Source: an uncultured Clostridium sp. (lineage in GTDB: Bacteria; Bacillota; Clostridia; Lachnospirales; Lachnospiraceae). From it: 64,000 nt of DNA. The notes under the pieces were generated by a model that was not told the DNA's origin, made no database searches, and worked only from the letters and a program-made list of their open reading frames with translations. A program made the translations under genes and the position numbers. Below are positions 33,262 through 41,739 of the stretch, in pieces. Numbering within the stretch: position 1 is the first letter of the stretch; the number at the start of each line of letters is the position of its first letter. Location: the NCBI GenBank assembly GCA_947253885.1, contig CAMYAO010000007.1, forward strand, positions 1-64,000, in the 5' to 3' direction.

Positions 33262-34641
33262 ATGGCACAATTATGGGGTGGAAGATTCACCAAAGAAACA
33301 GATCAGTTGGTATACAATTTTAATGCATCTATTTCCTTTGATAAAAAGCTGTATGCTCAGGATATTGAGGGAAGTATCGCACATGTCACTATGTTGGCAA
33401 AACAGGGTATCTTAACCGGAGGAGAGAAAGATCAGATTATAGTTACTTTGCAGGAAATAAAAAAAGAAGTTGAAGATGGAAGTCTGGTTATATCAGATGC
33501 CTATGAGGATATTCATAGCTTTAATGAGGCACAATTGATCGATCGTTTAGGAGACGTGGGAAAGAAGCTCCATACGGGACGAAGCCGAAATGATCAGGTA
33601 GCATTGGATATGCGTTTATATACAAGGTCGGAAGTAACAGAAACGGATATGTTATTAAAAAAATTACTGGAAGTATTATTAGATATCATGGAATCACATG
33701 TTTATACAATCATGCCCGGATTTACTCATTTGCAAAAGGCACAGCCGATCACACTGGCACATCACATGGGAGCCTATTTTGAAATGTTTAAACGAGACAG
33801 AGAACGTATGCATGATATATATGAAAGGATGAATTATTGTCCGTTGGGTTCAGGAGCGCTGGCAGGTACCACTTATCCGTTAGATCGGGATTTTACGGCA
33901 GAGCTTCTGGGATTTTATGGTCCTACCCGGAATAGTATGGACGGTGTATCCGATCGTGATTATCTGATTGAATATTTATCTGCAGTATCTACGATTATGA
34001 TGCATTTGAGTCGTTTTTGTGAAGAGATTATTATATGGAATTCAGATGAATATCGTTTTGTGGAGATTGATGATGCATACAGTACGGGAAGTTCTATTAT
34101 GCCTCAGAAGAAAAATCCGGATATTGCGGAGTTGGTAAGAGGAAAGACCGGAAGAGTATATGGAGCGTTAATATCTATTTTGACGACGATGAAGGGAATT
34201 CCGTTGGCATATAATAAAGATATGCAGGAAGATAAAGAACTTGTTTTTGATGCGATTGATACGGTAAAAGGATGTCTGGCTTTGTTTACCGGAATGATAC
34301 AGACTATGAAATTTTCAGAAAAGCATATGGAGGAAAGTGCCAAGCATGGCTTTACCAATGCAACTGATGTGGCAGATTATTTGGTAAATCATAAGGTTCC
34401 TTTTCGAGATGCACACGGAATTGTAGGTCAGATTGTTTTATATTGTATAGATAAAAAAATTCCGATCGACCGGATGACACTGGAGGAATTTCATCAGTTT
34501 TCACCTGTTTTTGAGGAAGATATCTATGAGGCGATTTCTTTATTGACATGTGTGGAAAAACGATTGACAATCGGTGCACCGGGAAGCAGTGCAATGAAGA
34601 AAGTCATTGATGGGAATCGAGTTTATTTACAGGAATCTTAA
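33262..34641 (+). CDS. argH: argininosuccinate lyase
   Basis: A 459-residue fumarase-superfamily enzyme that releases arginine and fumarate, the final step of arginine synthesis. LWGGRFTKETD at the start and the signature GSSIMPQKKNPDIAE (about residues 277-291) are typical; HTGRSRNDQVALD is the substrate loop. AGGAGGT precedes the ATG. argG is not adjacent, so argininosuccinate synthase must lie elsewhere. Confidence 0.96.
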   Translation: MAQLWGGRFTKETDQLVYNFNASISFDKKLYAQDIEGSIAHVTMLAKQGILTGGEKDQIIVTLQEIKKEVEDGSLVISDAYEDIHSFNEAQLIDRLGDVGKKLHTGRSRNDQVALDMRLYTRSEVTETDMLLKKLLEVLLDIMESHVYTIMPGFTHLQKAQPITLAHHMGAYFEMFKRDRERMHDIYERMNYCPLGSGALAGTTYPLDRDFTAELLGFYGPTRNSMDGVSDRDYLIEYLSAVSTIMMHLSRFCEEIIIWNSDEYRFVEIDDAYSTGSSIMPQKKNPDIAELVRGKTGRVYGALISILTTMKGIPLAYNKDMQEDKELVFDAIDTVKGCLALFTGMIQTMKFSEKHMEESAKHGFTNATDVADYLVNHKVPFRDAHGIVGQIVLYCIDKKIPIDRMTLEEFHQFSPVFEEDIYEAISLLTCVEKRLTIGAPGSSAMKKVIDGNRVYLQES

Positions 34642-34648
34642 ATTGCTC

Positions 34649-34677
34649 TTGATTTTTCCGTAAAATTTCGTTATGAT
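34649..34677 (+). promoter_or_regulatory. promoter of asd
   Basis: TTGATT (34649-34654), 17-bp spacer, TATGAT (34672-34677), starting 8 bp after the argH stop. Transcription would begin near 34684. Confidence 0.75.
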
Positions 34678-34689
34678 TTTACACAGACA

Positions 34690-34718
34690 ACACTTGTTTG
34701 TCACTGACGGACAAGTGT
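34690..34718 (+). promoter_or_regulatory. hairpin at the 5' end of the asd transcript
   Basis: ACACTTGTTTGTC (34690-34702) pairs with GACGGACAAGTGT (34706-34718), 13 pairs with two G-U, loop ACT. It starts within about 6 nt of the predicted start of transcription. It has no T-run, so it is not a terminator; mRNA stabilisation or an operator are possible. Confidence 0.6.
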
Positions 34719-34766
34719 ATGAGATGTTGTTTGATAGAATCAGAATAGATGACAGGAGGTTATGTC

Positions 34767-35852
34767 ATGAGTGATAAGTTAAAGGTTGGTATATTAGGTG
34801 GGACAGGAATGGTAGGTCAGAGATTTATTTCTCTGCTGGAAGATCATCCGTGGTTTGAAGTCACAACGATTGCAGCAAGTCCCCGTTCTGCCGGAAAAAG
34901 ATATGAGGAGGCAATTGGAGATCGTTGGAAAATGGCGACACCGATGCCGGACTCTGTAAAAGATATTATAGTAAAAAATGTAAACGAAGTAGAAGAGGTA
35001 GCGTCTCGCGTAGACTTTGTATTCTCCGCAGTAGATATGACAAAAGAGGAAATAAAAGCGATTGAAGAGGCGTATGCAAAAACAGAAACTCCTGTGGTTT
35101 CCAATAACAGCGCACATAGATGGACGCCGGACGTACCAATGGTAGTACCGGAGATTAATCCGGAACATATGAAAGTAATTGACTTTCAGAGAAAACGTCT
35201 CGGAACCGAAAGAGGCTTCGTTGCGGTTAAACCGAATTGTTCGATCCAGTCGTATGCACCGGTTTTGACTGCATGGAAGGAGTTTGAACCGTATGAAGTT
35301 GTGGTATCCACTTATCAGGCTATTTCAGGAGCCGGAAAAACATTTAAGGATTGGCCGGAAATGGTAGAGAATATTATTCCATATATTGGAGGAGAAGAGG
35401 AAAAGTCAGAAAAAGAACCGCTTCGATTATGGGGAGAGATTAAAGATGGTGTGATCAAACCGGCGGAAGCTCCGATTATTACATCACAGTGTATAAGAGT
35501 TCCTGTTTTAGACGGTCATACCGCTTCTGTATTTGTCAGGTTCAAACAAAAACCGACCAAAGAGCAATTGATCACAAAATTAAGGGAATTCAGCGGTGTA
35601 CCGCAAGAATTGGATCTTCCGAGTGCTCCTAAGCAGTTTATACAATATATGGAGGAGGACAATCGTCCGCAGGTACAACTTGATGTCAACTATGAGCATG
35701 GAATGGGCATTTCGGTGGGAAGGTTGAGAGAAGATACCGTATATGACTGGAAATTTATAGGATTATCACATAATACCGTTCGCGGAGCAGCCGGCGGAGC
35801 AGTATTATGTGCAGAATTATTAAAAGCACAGGGGTATATTACAAAGAAATAG
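34767..35852 (+). CDS. asd: aspartate-semialdehyde dehydrogenase
   Basis: A 361-residue enzyme reducing aspartyl phosphate to the semialdehyde for lysine, threonine and methionine synthesis. GILGGTGMVGQRF is the NADP loop and AVKPNCSIQSY carries the catalytic Cys. The sequence resembles the archaeal/fungal-like ASADH branch rather than the E. coli type. The ATG at 34767 follows ACAGGAGG by 8 bp; an ATG at 34749 lies before that site and is rejected. lysA and thrC, which use its product, are elsewhere in the window. Confidence 0.93.
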   Translation: MSDKLKVGILGGTGMVGQRFISLLEDHPWFEVTTIAASPRSAGKRYEEAIGDRWKMATPMPDSVKDIIVKNVNEVEEVASRVDFVFSAVDMTKEEIKAIEEAYAKTETPVVSNNSAHRWTPDVPMVVPEINPEHMKVIDFQRKRLGTERGFVAVKPNCSIQSYAPVLTAWKEFEPYEVVVSTYQAISGAGKTFKDWPEMVENIIPYIGGEEEKSEKEPLRLWGEIKDGVIKPAEAPIITSQCIRVPVLDGHTASVFVRFKQKPTKEQLITKLREFSGVPQELDLPSAPKQFIQYMEEDNRPQVQLDVNYEHGMGISVGRLREDTVYDWKFIGLSHNTVRGAAGGAVLCAELLKAQGYITKK

Positions 35853-35856
35853 GACG

Positions 35857-35881
35857 GGAGGCAGCTTGCCTCCTTTTCTTT
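35857..35881 (+). terminator. terminator of asd
   Basis: GGAGGCA (35857-35863) pairs with TGCCTCC (35867-35873), then TTTTCTTTT. Confidence 0.85.
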
Positions 35882-35898
35882 TGGGGCATATTCCGTGA

Positions 35899-35927
35899 TT
35901 GTTCATGACAATTTTCTTTGTTATAAT
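35899..35927 (+). promoter_or_regulatory. promoter of topB
   Basis: TTGTTC (35899-35904), 17-bp spacer, perfect TATAAT (35922-35927), 26 bp before the topB start codon. Confidence 0.75.
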
Positions 35928-35953
35928 TTGAAAAGAGCATTTAGGAGGTAAGC

Positions 35954-37981
35954 ATGGCGAAATCGTTATTTATTGCCGAGAAACCCAGTGTCGCAAGAGA
36001 ATTTGCAAAAGTATTTACAGAAAAAATGAATAATCGGAATGGTTTTTTGGAGTCGGAGCATTATATTGTTACATGGTGTGTAGGGCATCTTGTAACAATG
36101 AGTTATCCGGAAGTTTATGATATAAAATATAAGAAATGGAGTCTGACTACTTTACCGTTTCTTCCTCAGCATTTTCGTTATGAAATAATTCCAGGAGTAC
36201 GGCAACAATTTGATATAGTATCTTCTCTATTAAATCGACCGGATGTATCCGTTATTTATATTTGTACGGACTCGGGACGAGAAGGGGAATATATCTATCG
36301 TCTGGTGGATCAGATGGCAGAGGTAGGATCGGAAAAGTTGAGAAAACGTGTTTGGATCGATTCTCAAACAGAAGAGGAGATCAAAAGAGGAATCGAAGAG
36401 GCAAAGGATTGGACAGAATATGACAATCTTTCTGCTTCTGCGTATTTAAGAGCAAAGGAAGATTATCTTATGGGAATTAATTTCTCACGTTTGCTCAGTT
36501 TAAAATATGGAAATACGATGGCTGCTTTTTTGAAAAAAAAATTCTGTTCCATCTCGGTCGGTCGTGTAATGACCTGCGTACTAGGTATGGTAGTAAGGAG
36601 AGAGCGAGAAATTCGAGAATTTGTAAAGACTCCCTTTTACCGGGTGATATCGGAGTTGGAGTCGGAAGGAATAACTGTTGAAGCAGAATGGAAGGTTCAA
36701 AAAGATTCCGTATATTTTCAATCCCCTAAATTATATAAGGAAAACGGGTTTTTAAAACGAGAGGATGCATTGGAACTGATCCGTATAGTATCTTCCGGAG
36801 AAGAGCAAAAAATGCTTGTTACATTCATTGAAAAAAAGAAAGAAAAGAAAAACCCTCCTTTATTATATAATCTGGCGGAATTGCAGAATGATGCTTCCAG
36901 GATGTTTAAGATCAGTCCGGATGAAACTCTTTGTGTTGTTCAGGAATTATATGAAAAGAAGATGGTAACTTACCCAAGAACAGATGCGAGAGTATTGTCG
37001 ACAGCCGTAGCAAAGGAGATCTCAAACAATCTGAAAGGCTTGCTGCAGATTAATATGGTAAAGTCTTATGTAAATCATATATTGGAGACAGAGGCGTACA
37101 GGAATATTGCAAAAACAAGATATGTAAATGACAAACAGATCACAGATCACTATGCTATTATCCCGACAGGGCAGGGACTTTCTGCAATAAGAAGTCTTTC
37201 GCCACTGGCATTAAAAGTATATGAAAGTATTGTTCGAAGATTTTTGGCAATATTTTTTCCTCCGGCTGTATATCAAAAGATAAGCATAACAGGGAGAATC
37301 AAAACGGAGTCTTTTTCTTCCGGTCTTAAGGTTCTGACAGATTCCGGTTATCTGCAAATAATGAAATTTACTTTTCAGAATAAAAAGAATGAGACCACAC
37401 AGGACGAAGATCAGACATTGATGAAGGTACTTTCCGATTTAAAAAAGGGAAGCATGCTCCCTGTTAAGGGATATCAGATAAAAGAGGGTGAGACTTCTCC
37501 GCCTAAACGATATAATTCCGGTTCTATGATTCTTGCAATGGAAAATGCAGGGCAATTGATTGAAGACGAGGAACTGCGAGAGCAGATAAAAGGAAGCGGG
37601 ATTGGAACCAGTGCGACTCGTGCGGAGATTTTAAAAAAATTATTCTCCAATAAGACATTATCTTTGAACAAAAAGACACAGATTATCACTCCGACATTAC
37701 AGGGAGAAATGATTTTTGATATTGTAAACCGGTCTATACGGTCCCTTTTAAATCCGGAATTGACTGCCAGTTGGGAAAAAGGACTGACTTATGTTGCAGA
37801 GGGCAGTATCACGGAACAGGAATATATGACAAAATTGGAAAGCTTTATTAAGCGTCATACTGATAACGTAGTCGGTCTGCATAATCAGGCAGACATTAAT
37901 CAATGTTTTCATCAGAGTGCAGCATTTTATCGAACATTTGCGAGCAAGAAAAGGAAAGTGACGAAAGGAGAAGAGAGCTAA
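35954..37981 (+). CDS. topB: DNA topoisomerase III
   Basis: A 675-residue type IA topoisomerase. The N-terminal TOPRIM region begins LFIAEKPSVAREFAKVF and includes TDSGREGEYIYR; the catalytic tyrosine is Tyr340 in MVTYPRTDARVL; GIGTSATRAEILKKL follows. Such enzymes decatenate and resolve single-strand junctions. No C-terminal zinc fingers are seen. TAGGAGGTAAGC precedes the ATG. The stop shares one base with the next gene's start (TAATG). Because topB can be core or mobile-element-borne, note that here it lies in a core-like context. Confidence 0.93.
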   Translation: MAKSLFIAEKPSVAREFAKVFTEKMNNRNGFLESEHYIVTWCVGHLVTMSYPEVYDIKYKKWSLTTLPFLPQHFRYEIIPGVRQQFDIVSSLLNRPDVSVIYICTDSGREGEYIYRLVDQMAEVGSEKLRKRVWIDSQTEEEIKRGIEEAKDWTEYDNLSASAYLRAKEDYLMGINFSRLLSLKYGNTMAAFLKKKFCSISVGRVMTCVLGMVVRREREIREFVKTPFYRVISELESEGITVEAEWKVQKDSVYFQSPKLYKENGFLKREDALELIRIVSSGEEQKMLVTFIEKKKEKKNPPLLYNLAELQNDASRMFKISPDETLCVVQELYEKKMVTYPRTDARVLSTAVAKEISNNLKGLLQINMVKSYVNHILETEAYRNIAKTRYVNDKQITDHYAIIPTGQGLSAIRSLSPLALKVYESIVRRFLAIFFPPAVYQKISITGRIKTESFSSGLKVLTDSGYLQIMKFTFQNKKNETTQDEDQTLMKVLSDLKKGSMLPVKGYQIKEGETSPPKRYNSGSMILAMENAGQLIEDEELREQIKGSGIGTSATRAEILKKLFSNKTLSLNKKTQIITPTLQGEMIFDIVNRSIRSLLNPELTASWEKGLTYVAEGSITEQEYMTKLESFIKRHTDNVVGLHNQADINQCFHQSAAFYRTFASKKRKVTKGEES

Positions 37982-38649
37982 TGGAAGATATTCAGATCGT
38001 CGATCTTTTTGATTTAGAAGAATCTGTTGCAGGTACTTATTTATTCGGGTATCAATATCCATGGGAAGCACTTGGTAGCATAGAGGACATGATTTTACAA
38101 ATCGGTCCAATGTTGGATAAAGCAACCTACACAGAAGTAAAAGAACATGTATGGATAGCGAATTCCGCAAGTGTATATGAAACAGCATGTATTAACGGAC
38201 CTGCCATAATTGATGAAGAGGCACAAATCCGTCATTGTGCATTTATAAGAGGAAATGCAATTATAGGAAAGAACGCAGTGGTTGGAAATTCTACAGAATT
38301 GAAAAATGTGATCTTATTTAACGGAGTTCAGGTGCCGCACTACAATTATGTGGGAGATTCTATCTTGGGCTATAAGTCTCATATGGGAGCAGGATCTATC
38401 ACGAGTAATGTAAAGTCGGATAAATCACTTGTTTGTATAAAAAATGAAACAGAAAGTATTCCTACAAACAGAAAAAAAGTAGGGGCATTTTTAGGAGATA
38501 ATGTAGAGATCGGTTGCAACAGTGTATTAAATCCCGGAACCGTTATTGGGAGGAACAGTATAGTATATCCCCTTTCTATGGTACGTCATATCGTTGCAAA
38601 GGATTCTATATATAAAGGGAAAAATGAGATTATCAAAAAGGAAATATAA
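37981..38649 (+). CDS. left-handed beta-helix (hexapeptide repeat) acyltransferase-like protein
   Basis: A 222-residue protein. From about residue 60 it shows imperfect hexapeptide repeats (HVWIANSASVYE, AQIRHCAFIRGNAIIGKNAV, VEIGCNSVLNPGTVIGRNS), as in the C-terminal half of GlmU and related acyltransferases. It lacks a nucleotidyltransferase domain; similar proteins are often labelled UDP-N-acetylglucosamine pyrophosphorylase on the basis of this part alone. The substrate is unknown. The ATG at 37981 follows AAAGGAGAAGAG; it is translationally coupled to topB. Confidence 0.75.
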   Translation: MEDIQIVDLFDLEESVAGTYLFGYQYPWEALGSIEDMILQIGPMLDKATYTEVKEHVWIANSASVYETACINGPAIIDEEAQIRHCAFIRGNAIIGKNAVVGNSTELKNVILFNGVQVPHYNYVGDSILGYKSHMGAGSITSNVKSDKSLVCIKNETESIPTNRKKVGAFLGDNVEIGCNSVLNPGTVIGRNSIVYPLSMVRHIVAKDSIYKGKNEIIKKEI

Positions 38650-39978
38650 ATGACAGGGGAAGAGTTTCAAAGACTGGTACATGAAAAAATAGTATTGTTG
38701 GACGGGGCAACTGGAACCAATTTATTTCAAGATGGTTTATCTGAGGGAGAGTGTCCGGAAGTATGGATCACACAACACTCTGAGATATTGATCGAACTGC
38801 AGAAGGAGTATGTAAGAAACGGGAGTAATATTATTTATGCACCGACTTTCGGTGCGAACCGGAGCCGTTTGTCCAAATATGGATATGATGATTCAGTAAA
38901 AGAACTGAACATACGTTTAGTGGAATTGTCAAAAAAAGCAGCAGATCATACCGCATGGGTTGCGGGAAATCTTTCTATGACAGGCAGAGTTTCAAAACAG
39001 ACAGATGATCCGGATCTTGAGGAATTGGTGGCAATATACAAGGAACAGGTGGCCGCTCTATCGGAAGCGGGAGTGGATCTGATCGCAATAGAGACGATGC
39101 AGAGTCTGTCGGAAACGAGAGCGGCAGTGATTGCCTGTAAAGAAGTGGCACCTGAGCTGGCAATAATGGCAACATTAACGTTTAATGAAGACGGTTATAC
39201 CGAAATGGAAGTGGCTCCGGCTGCGGCAGTGGTAACTTTGCAGGATATGGGAGTCAGTGCAGTGGGATTTAATTGTTCCTTGGAACCTCAGAAGATGAGA
39301 ACTGTAGTGATTCAGATGGCAGAGGTTGCAAAAGTTCCTATCATTGCAAAACCGAATGCCGGACTTCCATACAAAAATGATGCAGGTTCTCTCATTTATG
39401 ATTTGAATGCGGAAACTTTTACAGATCAAATGGAAGAATTACTGCAATATGGTGCTACAATTCTCGGCGGCTGTTGCGGGACAACGCCATCCTATATTTC
39501 AGAATTAAGAGAATTGGCGGAATCGGTAGAAGGGATTGAGGTGGATTTTGAAGATGTGGCGAATTTAGTATTTTTGTCCGATGATCGAAGATGCTACTCC
39601 TTTCCTGCAGGAATACCTCTTCAGCGGCCGGATACAATCCGGTTGTCAGATCGGGCAGATACAAAAGAGGCAAGAGAACATGAGTGGAACGAGATTGCAG
39701 CTCACCTTGTTCGGATGCAGAATCATTCGCCGGACGCAGTCATCGTAAAAATTGAAAAAGAAAATTTGACGGATATTCCGGAGTTAATTAGCAAAATTGC
39801 ACAAGAAGCAGAGACGCCTGTTCTGATCGAAACAGATCGAAAAAAGACAGCAGAGTTTCTGGCAAGAAGATATTGCGGATTGTTGGGAATAATATACAAA
39901 GGAAACGAAGATATCAGTACGTTAAAACGTTATGGTACTAAATTGGTAACTATTGACAACAATATTGTAAGTTGCTAA
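38650..39978 (+). CDS. homocysteine S-methyltransferase family protein
   Basis: A 442-residue protein. Residues 1-290 form the Hcy-binding TIM barrel: LLDGATGTNLF at the start, VGFNCSLEP for the first zinc Cys and GGCCGTTPSYI for the Cys pair. The remaining 150 residues are not recognised; the corresponding part of MetH would be the folate domain, but no clear pterin motif is seen, and no B12 domain is present. It may methylate homocysteine using another donor or with a separate partner. It begins directly after the previous gene's stop; GGAAA is the ribosome site. Confidence 0.85.
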   Translation: MTGEEFQRLVHEKIVLLDGATGTNLFQDGLSEGECPEVWITQHSEILIELQKEYVRNGSNIIYAPTFGANRSRLSKYGYDDSVKELNIRLVELSKKAADHTAWVAGNLSMTGRVSKQTDDPDLEELVAIYKEQVAALSEAGVDLIAIETMQSLSETRAAVIACKEVAPELAIMATLTFNEDGYTEMEVAPAAAVVTLQDMGVSAVGFNCSLEPQKMRTVVIQMAEVAKVPIIAKPNAGLPYKNDAGSLIYDLNAETFTDQMEELLQYGATILGGCCGTTPSYISELRELAESVEGIEVDFEDVANLVFLSDDRRCYSFPAGIPLQRPDTIRLSDRADTKEAREHEWNEIAAHLVRMQNHSPDAVIVKIEKENLTDIPELISKIAQEAETPVLIETDRKKTAEFLARRYCGLLGIIYKGNEDISTLKRYGTKLVTIDNNIVSC

Positions 39979-40021
39979 AATGAGTCCAATGTATACAAAT
40001 GAATGGTTTTTTGACAAAAAA

Positions 40022-40049
40022 TTGATAGAAGTCAGAAGATTTTTATAGA
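40022..40049 (+). promoter_or_regulatory. possible promoter of ilvN-ilvC
   Basis: TTGATA (40022-40027), 16-bp spacer, TATAGA (40044-40049), 37 bp before ilvN. A perfect TTGACA at 40011 lies just upstream but has no good -10 at the right distance. Confidence 0.45.
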
Positions 40050-40086
40050 TACAGAAGAGTGTTATAAAAGAGAAAGAGGGAAACTT

Positions 40087-40587
40087 ATGCAATCACAGGT
40101 ATTATCTATATTAGTTGAAAATACATCCGGTGTATTAAGTCATGTATCAGGTCTGTTCAGCAGGCGGGGATACAATATCGACAGTTTCTCTTCAGGAGTG
40201 ACGATCGACCCTAGATTTACCCGAATTACAGTTGTATCACACGGAGATGAGCAGATATTGGAACAGATTGAAAAACAGCTTGCGAAGCTCGAAGATGTAA
40301 TCAGTATCAAGGCTTTGAATCCGGAGGATTCTGTTTTTCGGGAATTGGTTTTGGTTAAGGTATTAGTAAGTGAGAATCAACGAGATAAAGTGATTTCTGT
40401 TGCTAATATTTTCCGTGCAAAGATTATTGATGTTTCGCCGGATTCCCTGATTGTGGAAGTAACCGGGGGAACGGATAAGGTCAATGCACTCATTCGATTG
40501 TTGGGAGATTATGAAATTCTGGAGTTGGCGAGAACGGGTACGACCGCTCTTTCAAGAGGCTCGCAGGATGTCACAATTATAGATTAA
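40087..40587 (+). CDS. ilvN: acetolactate synthase small (regulatory) subunit
   Basis: A 166-residue protein with an N-terminal ACT domain (SILVENTSGVLSHVSGLFSR, about residues 6-25; YNIDSFSSG) and the C-terminal ALS_ss_C domain (LVKVLVSENQRDKV through GDYEILELARTGTTALSRG). It gives valine feedback control to the catalytic subunit IlvB. No ilvB is present in the window, which is unusual because the two are generally adjacent. Separated from ilvC by 19 bp. Confidence 0.93.
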   Translation: MQSQVLSILVENTSGVLSHVSGLFSRRGYNIDSFSSGVTIDPRFTRITVVSHGDEQILEQIEKQLAKLEDVISIKALNPEDSVFRELVLVKVLVSENQRDKVISVANIFRAKIIDVSPDSLIVEVTGGTDKVNALIRLLGDYEILELARTGTTALSRGSQDVTIID

Positions 40588-40606
40588 TTTTATGGAGGTC
40601 AGAACA

Positions 40607-41623
40607 ATGGCAAAAATTTATTATCAAGAGGACTGCAACTTATCACTTTTAGAAGGCAAAACAATTGCTGTAATCGGTTACGGCAGCCAGGGACATGCAC
40701 ATGCATTGAACGCAAAAGACAGCGGATGCAATGTAGTGATCGGGTTGTATGAGGGCAGCAAATCTTGGAAAAAGGCCGAAGAACAGGGATTTGAAGTTTT
40801 AACTGCAGCAGAGGCTGCAAAAAAAGCGGATATTATCATGATCCTGATCAATGATGAGAAACAGGCTCAATTATATAGAGAAGACATTGCACCAAATCTG
40901 GAAACAGGAAATATGTTGATGTTTGCACATGGATTTAATATCAACTACAAACAGATCATTCCTCCGGCAGATGTAGATGTTACAATGATTGCACCTAAAG
41001 GACCGGGACATACGGTTCGCAGTGAGTATCAGGAAGGAAAAGGCGTTCCTTGTCTGGTTGCTGTAGAACAGGATGCAACCGGTAAGGCATTGGATATGGC
41101 GCTGGCATACTCACTGGCAATCGGTGGCGCAAGAGCAGGTGTATTGGAAACTACCTTCCGTGTAGAAACAGAAACAGATCTGTTTGGAGAGCAGGCAGTT
41201 CTTTGCGGTGGTGTATGTGCATTAATGCAGACCGGATACGAAGTTCTTGTAGAAGCCGGTTATGCTCCTGAAAATGCTTACTTTGAGTGTATTCATGAAA
41301 TGAAACTGATTATCGATTTAATTAACCAGTCCGGTTTTGAAGGAATGAGATATTCTATTTCAAATACAGCAGAGTACGGTGATTATATTACAGGACCTAA
41401 AATTATTACAGAAGATACCAAAAATGCAATGCGTAAGGTATTAGCGGATATTCAGGACGGTACTTTTGCGAAAGACTTCTTATTGGATATGCAGGCTGCC
41501 GGTCAGGTTCATTTCTTGCAAATGAGAAGACAGGCATCTGAACACCCATGTGAGGCGGTAGGAGAAGAACTTCGTAAATTATATAGCTGGAATAAAGAAG
41601 AAGATAAACTGATCAACAACTAA
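40607..41623 (+). CDS. ilvC: ketol-acid reductoisomerase
   Basis: A 338-residue class I enzyme of isoleucine and valine synthesis. VIGYGSQGHAHALNAKDSG (about residues 20-38) is the NADPH loop; MIAPKGPGHTVRSEY and ETDLFGEQAVLCGG hold metal and substrate residues. The start at 40607 follows TATGGAGGTC; an ATG at 40592 overlaps that ribosome site. A strong terminator follows, so ilvN-ilvC form one unit. Confidence 0.96.
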   Translation: MAKIYYQEDCNLSLLEGKTIAVIGYGSQGHAHALNAKDSGCNVVIGLYEGSKSWKKAEEQGFEVLTAAEAAKKADIIMILINDEKQAQLYREDIAPNLETGNMLMFAHGFNINYKQIIPPADVDVTMIAPKGPGHTVRSEYQEGKGVPCLVAVEQDATGKALDMALAYSLAIGGARAGVLETTFRVETETDLFGEQAVLCGGVCALMQTGYEVLVEAGYAPENAYFECIHEMKLIIDLINQSGFEGMRYSISNTAEYGDYITGPKIITEDTKNAMRKVLADIQDGTFAKDFLLDMQAAGQVHFLQMRRQASEHPCEAVGEELRKLYSWNKEEDKLINN

Positions 41624-41651
41624 GAGGATTTCTTAGTGGAACTCTGATAAT

Positions 41652-41685
41652 AAAAAGCACGATTCCATTTCGAATCGTGCTTTTT
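41652..41685 (+). terminator. terminator of ilvN-ilvC
   Basis: AAAAAGCACGATTC (41652-41665) pairs perfectly with GAATCGTGCTTTTT (41672-41685). Confidence 0.92.
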
Positions 41686-41739
41686 ATAAAATCAGGAAAA
41701 CAGATGACTGTGAGATAAATAGAAATGGAGGACTATGGC

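Noticed and set aside
34642..34766. Lysine riboswitch upstream of asd
   Set aside because: The leader is only about 80 nt with one hairpin; the lysine riboswitch needs about 170-200 nt and several conserved loops.
37903..37980. Upstream-extended start for the hexapeptide-repeat protein inside topB
   Set aside because: The ATG at 37981 has a clear ribosome site and a TAATG junction with topB; the extension overlaps topB coding sequence and adds no domain.
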